Source of the DNA: Virgibacillus sp. AGTR
GTDB taxonomy: Bacteria; Bacillota; Bacilli; Bacillales; Amphibacillaceae
Assembly: GCF_016919725.2 (NCBI RefSeq)
Contig: NZ_JAJERH010000007.1
Location: forward strand, 1-64,000
Reading direction: 5' to 3'
Length of the DNA stretch: 64,000 nt
Part shown: positions 39,930-48,957 of the stretch, piece after piece
How the letters are laid out: each line of letters opens with the position of its first letter
Numbering within the stretch: the first letter of the stretch is position 1
Position numbers and translations under genes: made by a program
The notes under the pieces: model-generated
The model's input: the letters and a program-made list of their open reading frames with translations, nothing else
Database searches by the model: none
What the model was told of the DNA's origin: nothing

Positions 39930-40922
39930 ATGGCTACAATAAATGAAATAGCTAGATTGTGTAATGTATCTAGAACCACGGTATCACGAGTACTGAATAA
40001 TCAGCCTTATGTTTCCAAGGAAAAGCGTGAACAGATATTACATGTAATAAATCAGCTTGATTATACGCCAAGTGGTCTTGCTCGTAATTTTCGGGCCAAA
40101 AAGAACTATATTATTGCAATATCTATTCCGAGAATAGATCATCCCTTCTTTGCCCAATTAATCAAAGGTGCTGTCTCCTTTAATGCATTAGAGAAAAATT
40201 ATAAAGTTCTTATCTTTCAAACTTTTTATAACAAAAAAATAGAATTAAAAGTCTTGGATTTACTAAAAAAGAAAGAGATTGATGGGGTAATTTTGTGTTC
40301 TTTAGAAAATAAATGGGGACTTATTGAACCTTATTTAAAAGAGGGTCCAATTTTATTGTGTAATGAGTATCACGATTCAGCTCCAATCCCAATTATAGGG
40401 TATGATGAATTTGATGCCTCCTATAAAGCAGTTAAATATTTAATCAAAAAGGGACATAGAAAAATTGGGTTTTGCTATGATCTGTCTTATAGTCAAGCGC
40501 AAAAAGAAAGAAAAGCAGGCTATTTAAAAGCTTTATCCGATTATGATCTTCCGTATGTAGATGAATGGTTTTTTGGTAAGGCATTTAATATTGAAGATGG
40601 CTTACGAATTTTTGAAGAGCTGATAAATGTAAAAGAAAAACCTACAGCTTTGTATACAGGGAATGATCAGGTTGCTGCAGGTGTTATTAAAAAAGCAATT
40701 TTATCCGGATACAAAGTCCCTGATGACTTAGCTGTTATTGGCTATGATAATCAGCTGATTTGTGAGGTTACAACTCCAACAATTACAACTATCGAAATAC
40801 CAATAATAGAACTAGGTCAACAGGTTGTTTTAGAATTACTAAAACATATTGAAGAGGGTGTTGAACTGAAGCGTGAAGTTATGAAGCTTCCCACTAAACT
40901 AATCATAAGAGAATCAACATAA
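39930..40922 (+). CDS. ntdR: LacI/GalR-family regulator of the ntd operon
   Basis: 330 aa. DNA-binding domain ATINEIARLCNVSRTTVSRVL with hinge SGLARNFRAKK, then a periplasmic-binding-like effector domain (AVIGYDNQLICEVTTPTITT). In B. subtilis NtdR senses neotrehalosadiamine and activates ntdABC. ATG at 39930 after AAGGAGGG; upstream codons lie in the promoter region. Divergent arrangement with ntdA is the same as in B. subtilis. Confidence 0.88.
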   Translation: MATINEIARLCNVSRTTVSRVLNNQPYVSKEKREQILHVINQLDYTPSGLARNFRAKKNYIIAISIPRIDHPFFAQLIKGAVSFNALEKNYKVLIFQTFYNKKIELKVLDLLKKKEIDGVILCSLENKWGLIEPYLKEGPILLCNEYHDSAPIPIIGYDEFDASYKAVKYLIKKGHRKIGFCYDLSYSQAQKERKAGYLKALSDYDLPYVDEWFFGKAFNIEDGLRIFEELINVKEKPTALYTGNDQVAAGVIKKAILSGYKVPDDLAVIGYDNQLICEVTTPTITTIEIPIIELGQQVVLELLKHIEEGVELKREVMKLPTKLIIREST

Positions 40923-40930
40923 TCATTCTA

Positions 40931-40992
40931 GGTTCACCTAACCATCCGTGGGAAAAATAAAACCCCCCACGGATGGAAGGTTCACTTTATTT
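40931..40992 (+). repeat. Repeat family A copy 7 (3' module only)
   Basis: ACCATCCGTGGG and CCCCCCACGGATGG form a hairpin, followed by AAGGTTCACTTTAT, the family A right end. It lies between convergent ntdR and ycgG and touches the ycgG stop. Confidence 0.75.
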
Positions 40993-41746
40993 AAAAAAAC
41001 GTTGTAAGCTTGCTTTTCATACGTTGAAATGGACAATTGTTCGGGCTCGTGTCATCATCATTTAGAAAGTACTGCTTCCACTCATGGTTATCCTCTTGGC
41101 CATACCATTTGAGATCAGGATGCCCAGGAATGCCGTCATAGTCTGTGAGTCGCTTGCGGATAATGCTTTTCATTTTACGTCCAAAAGCAGTGGACTCGTT
41201 CATTTCTGCAAATACCCATCTTGGCTGAAAAGCCATGAGGAAAAAGGGGAAGTGGCGGCTTTTCCTTTGATGGTGAGCTGGTGTAGCACAAAAGGCAAAG
41301 TACGGCTCGCCATGAAAGCAAAATTCCCATTTATGATGAGCGGGATCTGTCGGAATATCCTTGGGCCATGCTGCTTCATCAAATGCTGTTACATGATTTA
41401 AAATGGACCAGAACAGCTCTCGATAATCCGCTTCCGCGTAACGATTTCTAATTTCCTTAGAGGTTTGAAAAAATACGGCTAACGATGTATAGTTTCCTGC
41501 ATTTCGTGAACAATCGCTATACTCTCTTAAAGCATCAGCAAGCTGCTTTACAGTACTTTCTTTGTTTGGATCACCTGCAAAAAGAAATCGTAAATGATTA
41601 GCTAGAAACCCTTGACGTGCAGGGACACATGGATAGGTGTTTGTATCAGCAATCATGGAAGAGAAGGATTGAAAGGCTTCCTGTTGCCATTTCGGAAGTA
41701 TTTCCAGCTGTTCATCTAGCTGCTGCTTATCATAAAGTAATCCCAT
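40991..41746 (-). CDS. ycgG: YqcI/YcgG-family protein
   Basis: 251 aa, soluble. Matches the YqcI/YcgG family pattern (YPCVPARQGFLANHLRF; WEFCFHGEPYFAFCATPAHHQRKSR; FMAFQPRWVF; NNCPFQRMK). Function unknown; family members are linked to heme- or iron-dependent chemistry only by weak context. ATG after GAAGGAGG. The LysE-type exporter lies just upstream on the same strand, as ycgF-ycgG do in B. subtilis. Confidence 0.82.
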   Translation of the reverse strand: MGLLYDKQQLDEQLEILPKWQQEAFQSFSSMIADTNTYPCVPARQGFLANHLRFLFAGDPNKESTVKQLADALREYSDCSRNAGNYTSLAVFFQTSKEIRNRYAEADYRELFWSILNHVTAFDEAAWPKDIPTDPAHHKWEFCFHGEPYFAFCATPAHHQRKSRHFPFFLMAFQPRWVFAEMNESTAFGRKMKSIIRKRLTDYDGIPGHPDLKWYGQEDNHEWKQYFLNDDDTSPNNCPFQRMKSKLTTFF

Positions 41747-41806
41747 TTGTTTTTCCTCCTTCTACCATACTGTATTATCGAAGGAGAAATTGGGTGCATG
41801 CCTATG

Positions 41807-42436
41807 CTAATTCGCTAAAAGAATATATGCTTGATACCCGAAATATAAACCAAACCCAATTAGAATGATGCCGGCAATCACCGATATGTAATTAAGGGTC
41901 TTTGATTGAAAAAACTTACGAAACGTACTTGCTAGCCCAGCCATAAACACGTCCCATATGAGGATTCCTAGAAATATGCCGCTACTAAATAGGAGAAGCT
42001 GCTGATTGCTATATTGGTCACTAGTCTTCGCTAATACTGCTCCGTAAATCCCCAACCAAAAAACGATATTTAGCGGATTAGAGATTGCCATAAAAAAGCC
42101 TGTCCTAAATGATTTTCCTTTTGTTGATGCAGCCAGCGCTTTATCTTCTCGTAAAGCTTTTCTAGCACTTAAAATACTTTCAATACCCGTATAGATTAAA
42201 ATGAAGAAGCCAAATAACCAGAGAAAGGTTTTCATCAAGGGTGTAGTCAAAAACTGGGCAACACCAAAATAGATAAGCACCATAAATAGGAGGTCACCAA
42301 GCATTGCTCCCAAGCCGACGAGCCAAGCATGAAGAAAGCCATGATGTATTCCTTTATTTAATTGAGCAGCGTTAATAGGACCTACTGGAGCAGATAAAGA
42401 TAGTCCAAGAAGTATATAGCTAAAAAAGGTGTTCAT
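41807..42436 (-). CDS. ycgF: LysE/RhtB-family amino-acid exporter
   Basis: 209 aa, six membrane spans. Family start FFSYILLGLSLSAPVGPINAAQLNKGIHHGF with the conserved GPxN motif. Likely exports an amino acid or derivative. ATG after GGGAGGGG. Paired with ycgG, 60 bp apart. Confidence 0.85.
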   Translation of the reverse strand: MNTFFSYILLGLSLSAPVGPINAAQLNKGIHHGFLHAWLVGLGAMLGDLLFMVLIYFGVAQFLTTPLMKTFLWLFGFFILIYTGIESILSARKALREDKALAASTKGKSFRTGFFMAISNPLNIVFWLGIYGAVLAKTSDQYSNQQLLLFSSGIFLGILIWDVFMAGLASTFRKFFQSKTLNYISVIAGIILIGFGLYFGYQAYILLAN

Positions 42437-42673
42437 AAGTGGCTCCCCTCCCTATTTAAAAAATGCGGTTTACAATTTTTGGGTGGTATTATTTAATGAA
42501 AAGCTTGTTGTATAGCTATCGAGAAGTTCTTAATAGCTTATAATACTATTCTATTCCAAAATGAAGCTTGTACAACCTTTAATTACCAGAAAAGAAGAGT
42601 AAATGAAGAGTAACCATATATGAAATATTCCAGATCCATCAATGCTTCCATTAGTTTTTTCCTTTTTCTTCCT

Positions 42674-42704
42674 AAAAAACAACTTCGGTATCATACCGAA
42701 GCTG
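42674..42704 (-). terminator. Terminator after the DUF3889 gene
   Basis: Minus strand AGCTTCGGTATGATACCGAAGT with T6 downstream: near-perfect stem and T-run. Confidence 0.8.
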
Positions 42705-42721
42705 TATCTGTTCATATTTCA

Positions 42722-43381
42722 TCAAATTTCTTTTATATCAAACGATATCACTTTATCTGTTTTTGGATTATAAACGACGGTCCCTCTAACGGTGATTTTA
42801 TCCTGCGGTGCTTGTAACACATATTCATATACTTCCTCTGTTCGTGTTGCGGAAACCTCTGTTTTTCTTACCTTACTATACTCTGTTATTTGGTAATTAG
42901 GGTAAGCAGTTTGTGTTATTTCCAACAGATATTTCCCCCATTTTTCTTCATCTAATTCAGGAGAGGGTATAATGTCAATATGAATGACACCCATATTTAC
43001 ATTTGCTCCTAATGTTTCGAATGCTTTGCGATGAAGATTAATCCTATTTGGAGGATAGTTTGGAACCTGGTCAACGACCGTTACTAGAATTTCTCGTTGA
43101 CCAGGTATGGATAGATTTCTTATTTTTAGCGTTTGTCCGCATTGGTAAGGAGAGTTTTCCCCTACCGCCGCCGTCATATACAGATTATCTGACCATGGAA
43201 TACCACATTGTGTAATTTGTCCTCCATCCGTCCATGTAGCCTGCCCTCTAACTGGCTGCTGCCGATCTTGGTTATATGGGGGTGCGGTGTATATGTCGCT
43301 ATAGCTATAATATGGAGCTTGTGTAAAAGGATAGGCTGGATGGGGACGTTTACTCTTATAGTGATCATTTGGATAATACAT
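42722..43381 (-). CDS. Double-psi beta-barrel / DUF3889 protein
   Basis: 219 aa, no signal peptide. The N-terminus is Tyr/Pro-rich (YYPNDHYKSKRPHPAYPF). Residues about 48-130 resemble an RlpA/expansin-like double-psi barrel (ATWTDGGQITQCGIPWSD; VTVVDQVPNYPPNRINLH). Residues about 135-219 fit DUF3889 (YEYVLQAPQDKITVRGTVVY). A Tyr/Pro-rich start without signal peptide suggests a spore or surface-associated protein; that is inference. ATG after GGGGAGG. Confidence 0.72.
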   Translation of the reverse strand: MYYPNDHYKSKRPHPAYPFTQAPYYSYSDIYTAPPYNQDRQQPVRGQATWTDGGQITQCGIPWSDNLYMTAAVGENSPYQCGQTLKIRNLSIPGQREILVTVVDQVPNYPPNRINLHRKAFETLGANVNMGVIHIDIIPSPELDEEKWGKYLLEITQTAYPNYQITEYSKVRKTEVSATRTEEVYEYVLQAPQDKITVRGTVVYNPKTDKVISFDIKEI

Positions 43382-43552
43382 CTTTCTTCCTCCCCTCTAG
43401 ACTCATGTACCGTTACTAACATATGAGTGATGAAGGTTGACCGGTGACATTCCCCTTTTGCCTAAATTAGTCTGATTATTCTTTACAACCCATTTCCTAA
43501 ATCCATAACAGCTTTATAGTAGCGTCCTAGATACATAGTATCTTTACATGTA

Positions 43553-44239
43553 TTATCTTGTTTCTCTTACTTTGACAAATCGATAAGCTACATAAATTAA
43601 ATAGATAGGTGTTGCTACATAAAGTAAATATGGAAATCGGCCATGTGACTCGATATTCACTATAATTAATAATGCACCTAAAAAGACAGTCACAATAGTT
43701 CCGTAGCGAGGTAAAGGAATTTTTTTAAAGCTTGGAATTTTAATCGTACTAATCATTAAAAAACATAAAGCAGTAAAGACAACCGTTGTTACAATACTAG
43801 GAACTTCATTATTAAACAAGGTTAATAGTGCTAATATGCCGCCAGCAGCGGTGATTGGTACACCAGTGAAATGATTCATGGATTGTTGCTCAGATGTAAT
43901 ATTAAATCGTGCTAATCGGTATGCGCCGAATAAGGGAAATAATCCGGAAACTGCAAATCCTAGCATGCCATTATTAAAAAATACCGTATAGTATACTAAA
44001 AAGCATGGAGCTACACCAAAAGTTACTATATCGGCTAAAGAGTCTAATTCTTTACCTAATGAACTTTCAGCATGAAGCATTCTAGCGATCCGGCCATCCA
44101 TGCTGTCTAGCATCATGCCGATAAGAACGAGAACAGCAGCATTTTTATATTGACCTGAAGCGGCATAACCAATGGATAGAAAGCCGCAATAAAGATTTCC
44201 TAGTGTAAAGATATTTGGTATTTGTTTCCTTATATTCAT
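43553..44239 (-). CDS. pssA: CDP-diacylglycerol-serine O-phosphatidyltransferase
   Basis: 228 aa, multi-spanning. CDP-alcohol phosphotransferase motif DSMDGRIARMLHAESSLGKELDSLADIVTFG is present, with the D-x2-DG-x2-A-R-x8-G-x3-D-x3-D residues. Makes phosphatidylserine in the membrane. The decarboxylase gene lies divergently next to it, so the two complete phosphatidylethanolamine synthesis. ATG after AGGAGG. Confidence 0.94.
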   Translation of the reverse strand: MNIRKQIPNIFTLGNLYCGFLSIGYAASGQYKNAAVLVLIGMMLDSMDGRIARMLHAESSLGKELDSLADIVTFGVAPCFLVYYTVFFNNGMLGFAVSGLFPLFGAYRLARFNITSEQQSMNHFTGVPITAAGGILALLTLFNNEVPSIVTTVVFTALCFLMISTIKIPSFKKIPLPRYGTIVTVFLGALLIIVNIESHGRFPYLLYVATPIYLIYVAYRFVKVRETR

Positions 44240-44595
44240 GATGTCCTCCTAATAAGTCTATCAATATAGTTGGGTGAATTTCGTCATGTAACTAGTCTTG
44301 TAGAATCTAAAAATCTGTATGTAACTAGTGAAAATATAGTTGATGGCCACTACAAGTCAATTACTTTCTGTGTGTGGCTTCGCGAGTTTCCACGTTGCTT
44401 CTACGGGGGCTTGTCTGAACGCGCTATACCGTAGGAATAACCGCCTATCGTTTGTATGTATGGAATGAGCGTCATTGCTCGTGCACGAATAATTGAAATT
44501 AATTCATTTAAAAACAGAATACAACGCGTTCCCCATTTACTTTGCTGTTAAAGAAAATTATACTATATTTTGTCGAAAGAGATTTACAAAGTTGC

Positions 44596-44753
44596 TTTAT
44601 CCCGCATATAACTGGCAGTAAGATCCGCACTTCAAGCAATAAAGTGAAACAATAAGGGTAAGTGAGGATCAACTGCCAGTAAATGTCCGATTGGTTTAAC
44701 TACCAATTCGTGGTGGATAAAGAAAACCCTACGGATGGAAGTTTTCACTTTAT
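44596..44753 (+). repeat. Repeat family A copy 8, ending 20 bp before psd
   Basis: Full element: TTTATCCCGCATATAACTGG at the left, ACTGCCAGTAAATGTCCG in the middle, CCCTACGGATGGAAG and TTTTCACTTTAT at the right. It fills the psd leader and creates an in-frame ATG (44683) that is not the real start. The 44240-44595 part of the gap holds no gene I can support. Confidence 0.85.
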
Positions 44754-44772
44754 GGTATTGGAGGGACACACA

Positions 44773-45555
44773 TTGTTAAAGGCACTACTTAAGCTACTTG
44801 TAGAACTAACCGGAAATCGATATATATCTAAGTTACTAATAGCTGTGACAACATCAAAATCTAGTCGAATGCTAATTCCTTTGTTTGTAAAAGTGTATCG
44901 GATTAATCTAGCAGAGATCAAGCTTCCACTTTCAGAATACCAGAGTCTTCATCATTTTTTTACTAGAGTACTGAAGCCGGGAAGTCGACCAATCGACAAT
45001 CATGAAGGGGCTCTTGTCAGCCCAGTTGATGGTGTTATTCGTGCGTTTGGCTCGATAAGCGAGACAGAAACATATGAGGTGAAAGATAGGCAGATTTTAT
45101 TAGAAGAAATGCTGGGAAGTAAAGAAAAAGCTAATCAATATAAGGACGGAAAGTATATCATTCTATATTTATCTCCGCAGCATTATCACAGAATTCATAG
45201 TCCAATCAAAGGGCATATTAAAGGGAACTGGACACTTGGAGGTAAATCCTATCCAGTAAATAGGATTGGTATAAAATATGGAAATCGCCCATTATCTACA
45301 AATTACCGCATCATTACAGAAATAGAAAGTAACAAGAAAAATATTGCAGTTGTTAAGGTTGGCGCTCTAAATGTAAATAGTATCCATCTTACCAATCAAC
45401 ATGAACAAGTAGAACCGGGAGAAGAGTTAGCTTATTTCTCATTTGGGTCCACCGTCATATTATTAATAGAAAACGACAACTTTCAGTTTGCAGAAGATGT
45501 ATCAGCATGGCGTGAAATAAAATATGGAGAAAGTCTTGGGGTTATTGCTAACTAG
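44773..45555 (+). CDS. psd: Phosphatidylserine decarboxylase
   Basis: 260 aa. The proenzyme has the self-cleavage motif in AYFSFGSTVILLIEND (Gly-Ser-Thr; Ser becomes the pyruvoyl group) and catalytic regions VSPVDGVIRAFG and YLSPQHYHRIHSPIKG. Decarboxylates phosphatidylserine to phosphatidylethanolamine in the membrane. The start is TTG at 44773 with GGAGGG seven bases upstream; the extra 30 codons of the longer frame come from repeat A. Stops overlap by 8 bp with the convergent dedA. Confidence 0.94.
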   Translation: MLKALLKLLVELTGNRYISKLLIAVTTSKSSRMLIPLFVKVYRINLAEIKLPLSEYQSLHHFFTRVLKPGSRPIDNHEGALVSPVDGVIRAFGSISETETYEVKDRQILLEEMLGSKEKANQYKDGKYIILYLSPQHYHRIHSPIKGHIKGNWTLGGKSYPVNRIGIKYGNRPLSTNYRIITEIESNKKNIAVVKVGALNVNSIHLTNQHEQVEPGEELAYFSFGSTVILLIENDNFQFAEDVSAWREIKYGESLGVIAN

Positions 45556-46147
45556 CTTTCTCCCTTTTTTTCGCCCATCTTTTCCCATAAATATAAAGAA
45601 TAATGATAAAAAGCATGATCCAGAATATTTTGGTGCTATGAAGAAAGACGTGCTTGATAACTTCCCAGTTATTACCTAAAATCATTCCTAAAAAAATAAA
45701 TGTCGATACCCATATCATTGCACCAATATAAGCAAAAATAGAAAAATATAAATAGCGGTAGCTTGTTATACCTGCCATATAGGCGGTAATATGTCTAACC
45801 CCAGGGATGAAATAGCCGGTTAAAAGAAAAAATCCACCAAATTTTCTAAAGCTATGTTGCACCCATGTAATATTTTTTTCCGTTATATGTACTTTAGGAC
45901 CAAATCGTTTAATAAACGGTAGCCCTAGTTTTTGCCCAAGAAAATAACTAATCGAGATACCTATGACAGACCCTAATATTGCTACAAGAAGTGATAAGGA
46001 TAGTGACATACGACCTGCAAATACGCTGTAACCAACGTAAGTGAGTAAAAACTCATCAGGTATTGGTAACCCAATAATACCTAAGATAAGAACAATAAAG
46101 ATCCCTATATAACCGTAATGTGCAACAAAGCTCCCTAAGTCTGACAT
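45548..46147 (-). CDS. DedA-family membrane protein
   Basis: 199 aa. Typical DedA pattern: GLPIPDEFLLTYVGYSVF, GISISYFLGQKLGLPFI, GGFFLLTGYFIPGVRHITAYMAG. Family members act in membrane lipid flipping (undecaprenyl-phosphate or PE) and membrane energetics. ATG at 46147 has GGAGG six bases upstream. Beside psd/pssA, a role in lipid handling is plausible. Confidence 0.88.
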   Translation of the reverse strand: MSDLGSFVAHYGYIGIFIVLILGIIGLPIPDEFLLTYVGYSVFAGRMSLSLSLLVAILGSVIGISISYFLGQKLGLPFIKRFGPKVHITEKNITWVQHSFRKFGGFFLLTGYFIPGVRHITAYMAGITSYRYLYFSIFAYIGAMIWVSTFIFLGMILGNNWEVIKHVFLHSTKIFWIMLFIIILYIYGKRWAKKREKAS

Positions 46148-46202
46148 GTCCATCCTCCATCTCTATTGGCTGTTTCAATTCATTAGCTGTCTATCTGTCT
46201 AT

Positions 46203-46385
46203 TTATCCCACATATAACTGGTAGTAAGCCCCGGTTATGCAATAAAGTGAAACCAAAATGGATAAGTATGGATCAACTGCCCGTAAATGTCCGATTGGTT
46301 CCAAGGCCTTTAGATCATACTTCTGTGGTACAAACAATCGGTGAGGGATAAACAAAACTCCCCACGCATTGAAGTTTCACTTTAT
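46203..46385 (+). repeat. Repeat family A copy 9 (full length)
   Basis: CACATATAACTGGTAGTAAG to CATTGAAGTTTCACTTTAT, with the middle block CCGATTGGTTCCAAGGCCTT and the GTGGTACAAACAATCGGTG arm. 183 bp. The remaining 46386-46746 holds a possible 24-codon frame (46484-46558) that I do not trust. Confidence 0.88.
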
Positions 46386-46746
46386 TTGATAATAATCGCT
46401 TAATTTCCATTATAGATTATAACATGGACTCTATCATACTTACTATGTTGAAATAGGATTGAATAGTATGAAAGATGGTGACGGTGGCTAATAATAACGG
46501 CGGTTTTGGACTAAACATCGCGGAGAGGATAGTTAGCCTTATCAACTATACTTTTTAATAAGTTTTTAATTAATTAGGTCAATAATAAGATGATAGGTGC
46601 TTAAAGAAGGTGTAATAAAAGCGTTCGATATTAAATATTTATACCTTCTAAAGGTAGTAAGGCATTTTAATGTTGTTTCAACCTCGATATGAACATTGCA
46701 AATGGAATAATGTTTACTAACCTCCATTAGAATACTAACTATGAAA

Positions 46747-47430
46747 TTACATTAATCTATATGGAATAATCATCATTCCATCGTCTTCTAGCCATTCAGC
46801 AAAGAGAACATTTTCAAATTTATCTATCCCTTTGCTTAATAATTGATCGTTAAGCCAGTGCATGTCTTTGTTTATCTCTTCTAGATTTTCTTTAATCAAT
46901 TTCCCATCAGAAATTAACGTTATAGGCAGATAAATGGTGAAAGCAGGGAGGTTGAAATCTTGTAAGGTTGTCTTTTGATATTTTGCTTTTTTTAATACAC
47001 TAATAGAACCATTTGGTTCAATAAATGCAAATGATACTTCCCGAATGGAGAAGATTTCACTTTGACGGAGTAAACTTTGTAATTGGTTTATATTCATTCG
47101 ACATTTTTTTAACTGCTGATAGTCAACTTGTCCATTTCGAATTACCATGGAAGGCTTACCTTCAAATAATTTTCTTAAAAATAGAGATTTTTGACCGATG
47201 TAATCAAGGAGAGATAGTAAACCTCCCCAAATAAGGATTGCTACAAAGATATGCAAGATAGGGACCCTTTCTTCATAAATTGCATTTCCCAACAACTCGC
47301 TTAGCACGATTGCAGAAATAAAGTGGAAGGGTGTAAACTGATCGATTAACTTTTTACCTAATATGCTGATAAAGACAAATAGAAATAAGAAACCTATCGC
47401 TAGCTTCATAGACATTTGAATGATTTCCAC
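46747..47430 (-). CDS. DUF421/YetF-family membrane protein
   Basis: 227 aa. N-terminal three membrane spans, then the YetF domain (EGKPSMVIRNGQVDYQQLKKCRM, LRQSEIFSIREVSFAFIEPNG). In bacilli these proteins are linked to spore germinant-receptor function or membrane stress in a few cases; the exact role is unclear. GTG start after GGGAGAA. Confidence 0.85.
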   Translation of the reverse strand: MEIIQMSMKLAIGFLFLFVFISILGKKLIDQFTPFHFISAIVLSELLGNAIYEERVPILHIFVAILIWGGLLSLLDYIGQKSLFLRKLFEGKPSMVIRNGQVDYQQLKKCRMNINQLQSLLRQSEIFSIREVSFAFIEPNGSISVLKKAKYQKTTLQDFNLPAFTIYLPITLISDGKLIKENLEEINKDMHWLNDQLLSKGIDKFENVLFAEWLEDDGMMIIPYRLM

Positions 47431-47635
47431 AGTTTATTCTCCCATCTATTGTTCCGTACTCATATATTCATAGTTTTACCAAGATTGTTTCGATACATAC
47501 AGAAATATAAGATAAAAAGCTTTATCTCATCCGTTTATATGTTGCTTTATTTCAATATATGAAAAGGAAGGGGTGTCCAATGTTTTTAGCAAGCGTATGT
47601 AGAGTAGTTTCTATCGAGGCTACAAAATTTGCTGA

Positions 47636-47671
47636 AAAAAGCCGTACTCATTATGAATGAGCGCGGCTTAA
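47636..47671 (-). terminator. Terminator overlapping the HAAS-gene stop
   Basis: Minus strand AAGCCGCGCTCATT paired with AATGAGTACGGCTT, then T5; the stop codon of the HAAS gene lies in the loop. Confidence 0.8.
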
Positions 47672-48415
47672 TTTGCTATGAATAACAAGGTAAATGGCAA
47701 TACCAACGAAGCTGATGGATGTTCCTAAAAGGAGGTGAAGCGTTTCAGAAATATGAAAGGAATGCAAAACGGTATCTGGTAAGATTAGTAATGCTAGAAT
47801 AATCAACATGGCCCACGTTTTTGCCCAATATGAAATAGCTAGTAGTAAGGCGAGTGTAAGGATTGCAGTAATTATCATACCAAGCATTTCTAGATGGATA
47901 ACGGGTGTTTCTATTACTTCGTTTAAAAAGATTAAACCTATGTACAAACTAATTGGCAATAGGCCAAGTACGTAAAAAATGACATATTCGACTATTTTGG
48001 AAAGATTATGTGCAGCAATATATTTAAATGCTTGAAATACACAAATGATAAAAACAGTAGCAATACTTAAGTAACCAATGATTTCTAATAGAGAATAGGA
48101 CACGCTCCCCTGAAACAGGTCATTCATGATAATAAAACCAAAGGAGCCAAAAACAATAATAACAATATACGTAAACCATTCCTGATAGTCTGTTAGCATT
48201 TCATCAGAGATTTGATCCATATATGCCTTAGGCGATTGCCCAACAATGTTATCAATTGACTTGCCATCTCGCTCTGCCTCGATGAGGTGCACTTGTAATT
48301 CCTCTACGATATCCTCAATTTCATCTGCGTTTTTTCCACTTGAGAATAAATAGATGCGTAAATCTTCTAAGAATCGTTTACTCTTTTTCGAAAGTACAAT
48401 ACGATTTGTATTCAT
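47651..48415 (-). CDS. HAAS-domain membrane protein, PadR partner
   Basis: 254 aa. The N-terminal HAAS region (LSKKSKRFLEDLRIYLFSSG, IEDIVEELQVHLIEAERDGKS) of about 85 residues is followed by six or so membrane spans. HAAS-domain proteins are usually encoded with PadR regulators and are thought to take part in signalling. ATG at 48415 follows GGGGATG; it lies 28 bp after the PadR gene. Confidence 0.8.
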   Translation of the reverse strand: MNTNRIVLSKKSKRFLEDLRIYLFSSGKNADEIEDIVEELQVHLIEAERDGKSIDNIVGQSPKAYMDQISDEMLTDYQEWFTYIVIIVFGSFGFIIMNDLFQGSVSYSLLEIIGYLSIATVFIICVFQAFKYIAAHNLSKIVEYVIFYVLGLLPISLYIGLIFLNEVIETPVIHLEMLGMIITAILTLALLLAISYWAKTWAMLIILALLILPDTVLHSFHISETLHLLLGTSISFVGIAIYLVIHSKLSRAHS

Positions 48416-48443
48416 TTCAACATCCCCTTTATGTAAATAAGCT

Positions 48444-48770
48444 TTATTTTGTCTCATCGCTCAGTACACGGTTTACGCTTGCTTGCAACGTTTGCCACCG
48501 CTCCATAAAATGTTGTAATTCGCTTTCACCTTTTTCTGTCAGTGAGTAATATTTTCTTCTTGGTCCAGCAGTTGATTTTTTTAAGGTTGAAGTTACTAGC
48601 TCTTCTTTTTGCATGCGCATAAGTAATGGATAGATCGTTCCTTCGCTAAATGAATGGAAGCCGTAGTCTTCAAGCTTTTCAGCTAGCTCATATCCATATA
48701 CCTCTGTATCCTTAATAATTGCTAGCAGACAACCATCGAGAATACCTTTCATCATTTGAGTTGTAGACAA
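48444..48770 (-). CDS. PadR-family transcriptional regulator
   Basis: 108 aa, usual size. MMKGILDGCLLAIIKDTEVYGYELAEKL, then FSEGTIYPLLMRMQKEELV and PRRKYYSLTEKGESEL, the PadR winged helix. TTG at 48770 is chosen as start because AGAGGTG lies eight bases upstream. Upstream are two near-identical 19-bp palindromes flanking its promoter, so autorepression is likely. Operon with the HAAS protein gene. Confidence 0.9.
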   Translation of the reverse strand: MSTTQMMKGILDGCLLAIIKDTEVYGYELAEKLEDYGFHSFSEGTIYPLLMRMQKEELVTSTLKKSTAGPRRKYYSLTEKGESELQHFMERWQTLQASVNRVLSDETK

Positions 48771-48792
48771 TGGAGTAACACCTCTTTCTTTA

Positions 48793-48849
48793 CCTTGTAT
48801 TACAAGGTAATGCAAATATATGATTATTTACCTTGTAATGCAAGGTATT
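48793..48849 (-). promoter_or_regulatory. PadR operon promoter with two palindromic operators
   Basis: TACCTTGTATTACAAGGTA (48793-48811) and TACCTTGTAATGCAAGGTA (48831-48849) are centred 38 bp apart. Between and within them are -35 TTGCAT (48840-48845) and -10 TATATT (48817-48822) with 17-bp spacing. The two sites cover both ends of the promoter. Confidence 0.85.
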
Positions 48850-48957
48850 TGTTTTTGTAGTTAAAAAATAATGGGAAAGTGCATTACACAGTAGCCAGTG
48901 GAAGAGTAATTTTCATGTAAATGATATACTAGTGGAAGAAAGGAAGAGGTGGTTAAC

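Noticed and set aside
44340-44460. GC-richer stretch upstream of psd as a family B copy
   Set aside because: Only short words are shared; alignment by eye does not hold.
44683-44772. Upstream ATG as start of psd
   Set aside because: It lies in repeat A, has no ribosome site and adds 30 residues absent from typical Psd N-termini; TTG at 44773 has GGAGGG at ideal spacing.
46484-46558. 24-codon frame VANNNGGFGLNIAERIVSL
   Set aside because: Short, ribosome site only moderate, no family match; could be chance in AT-rich DNA.
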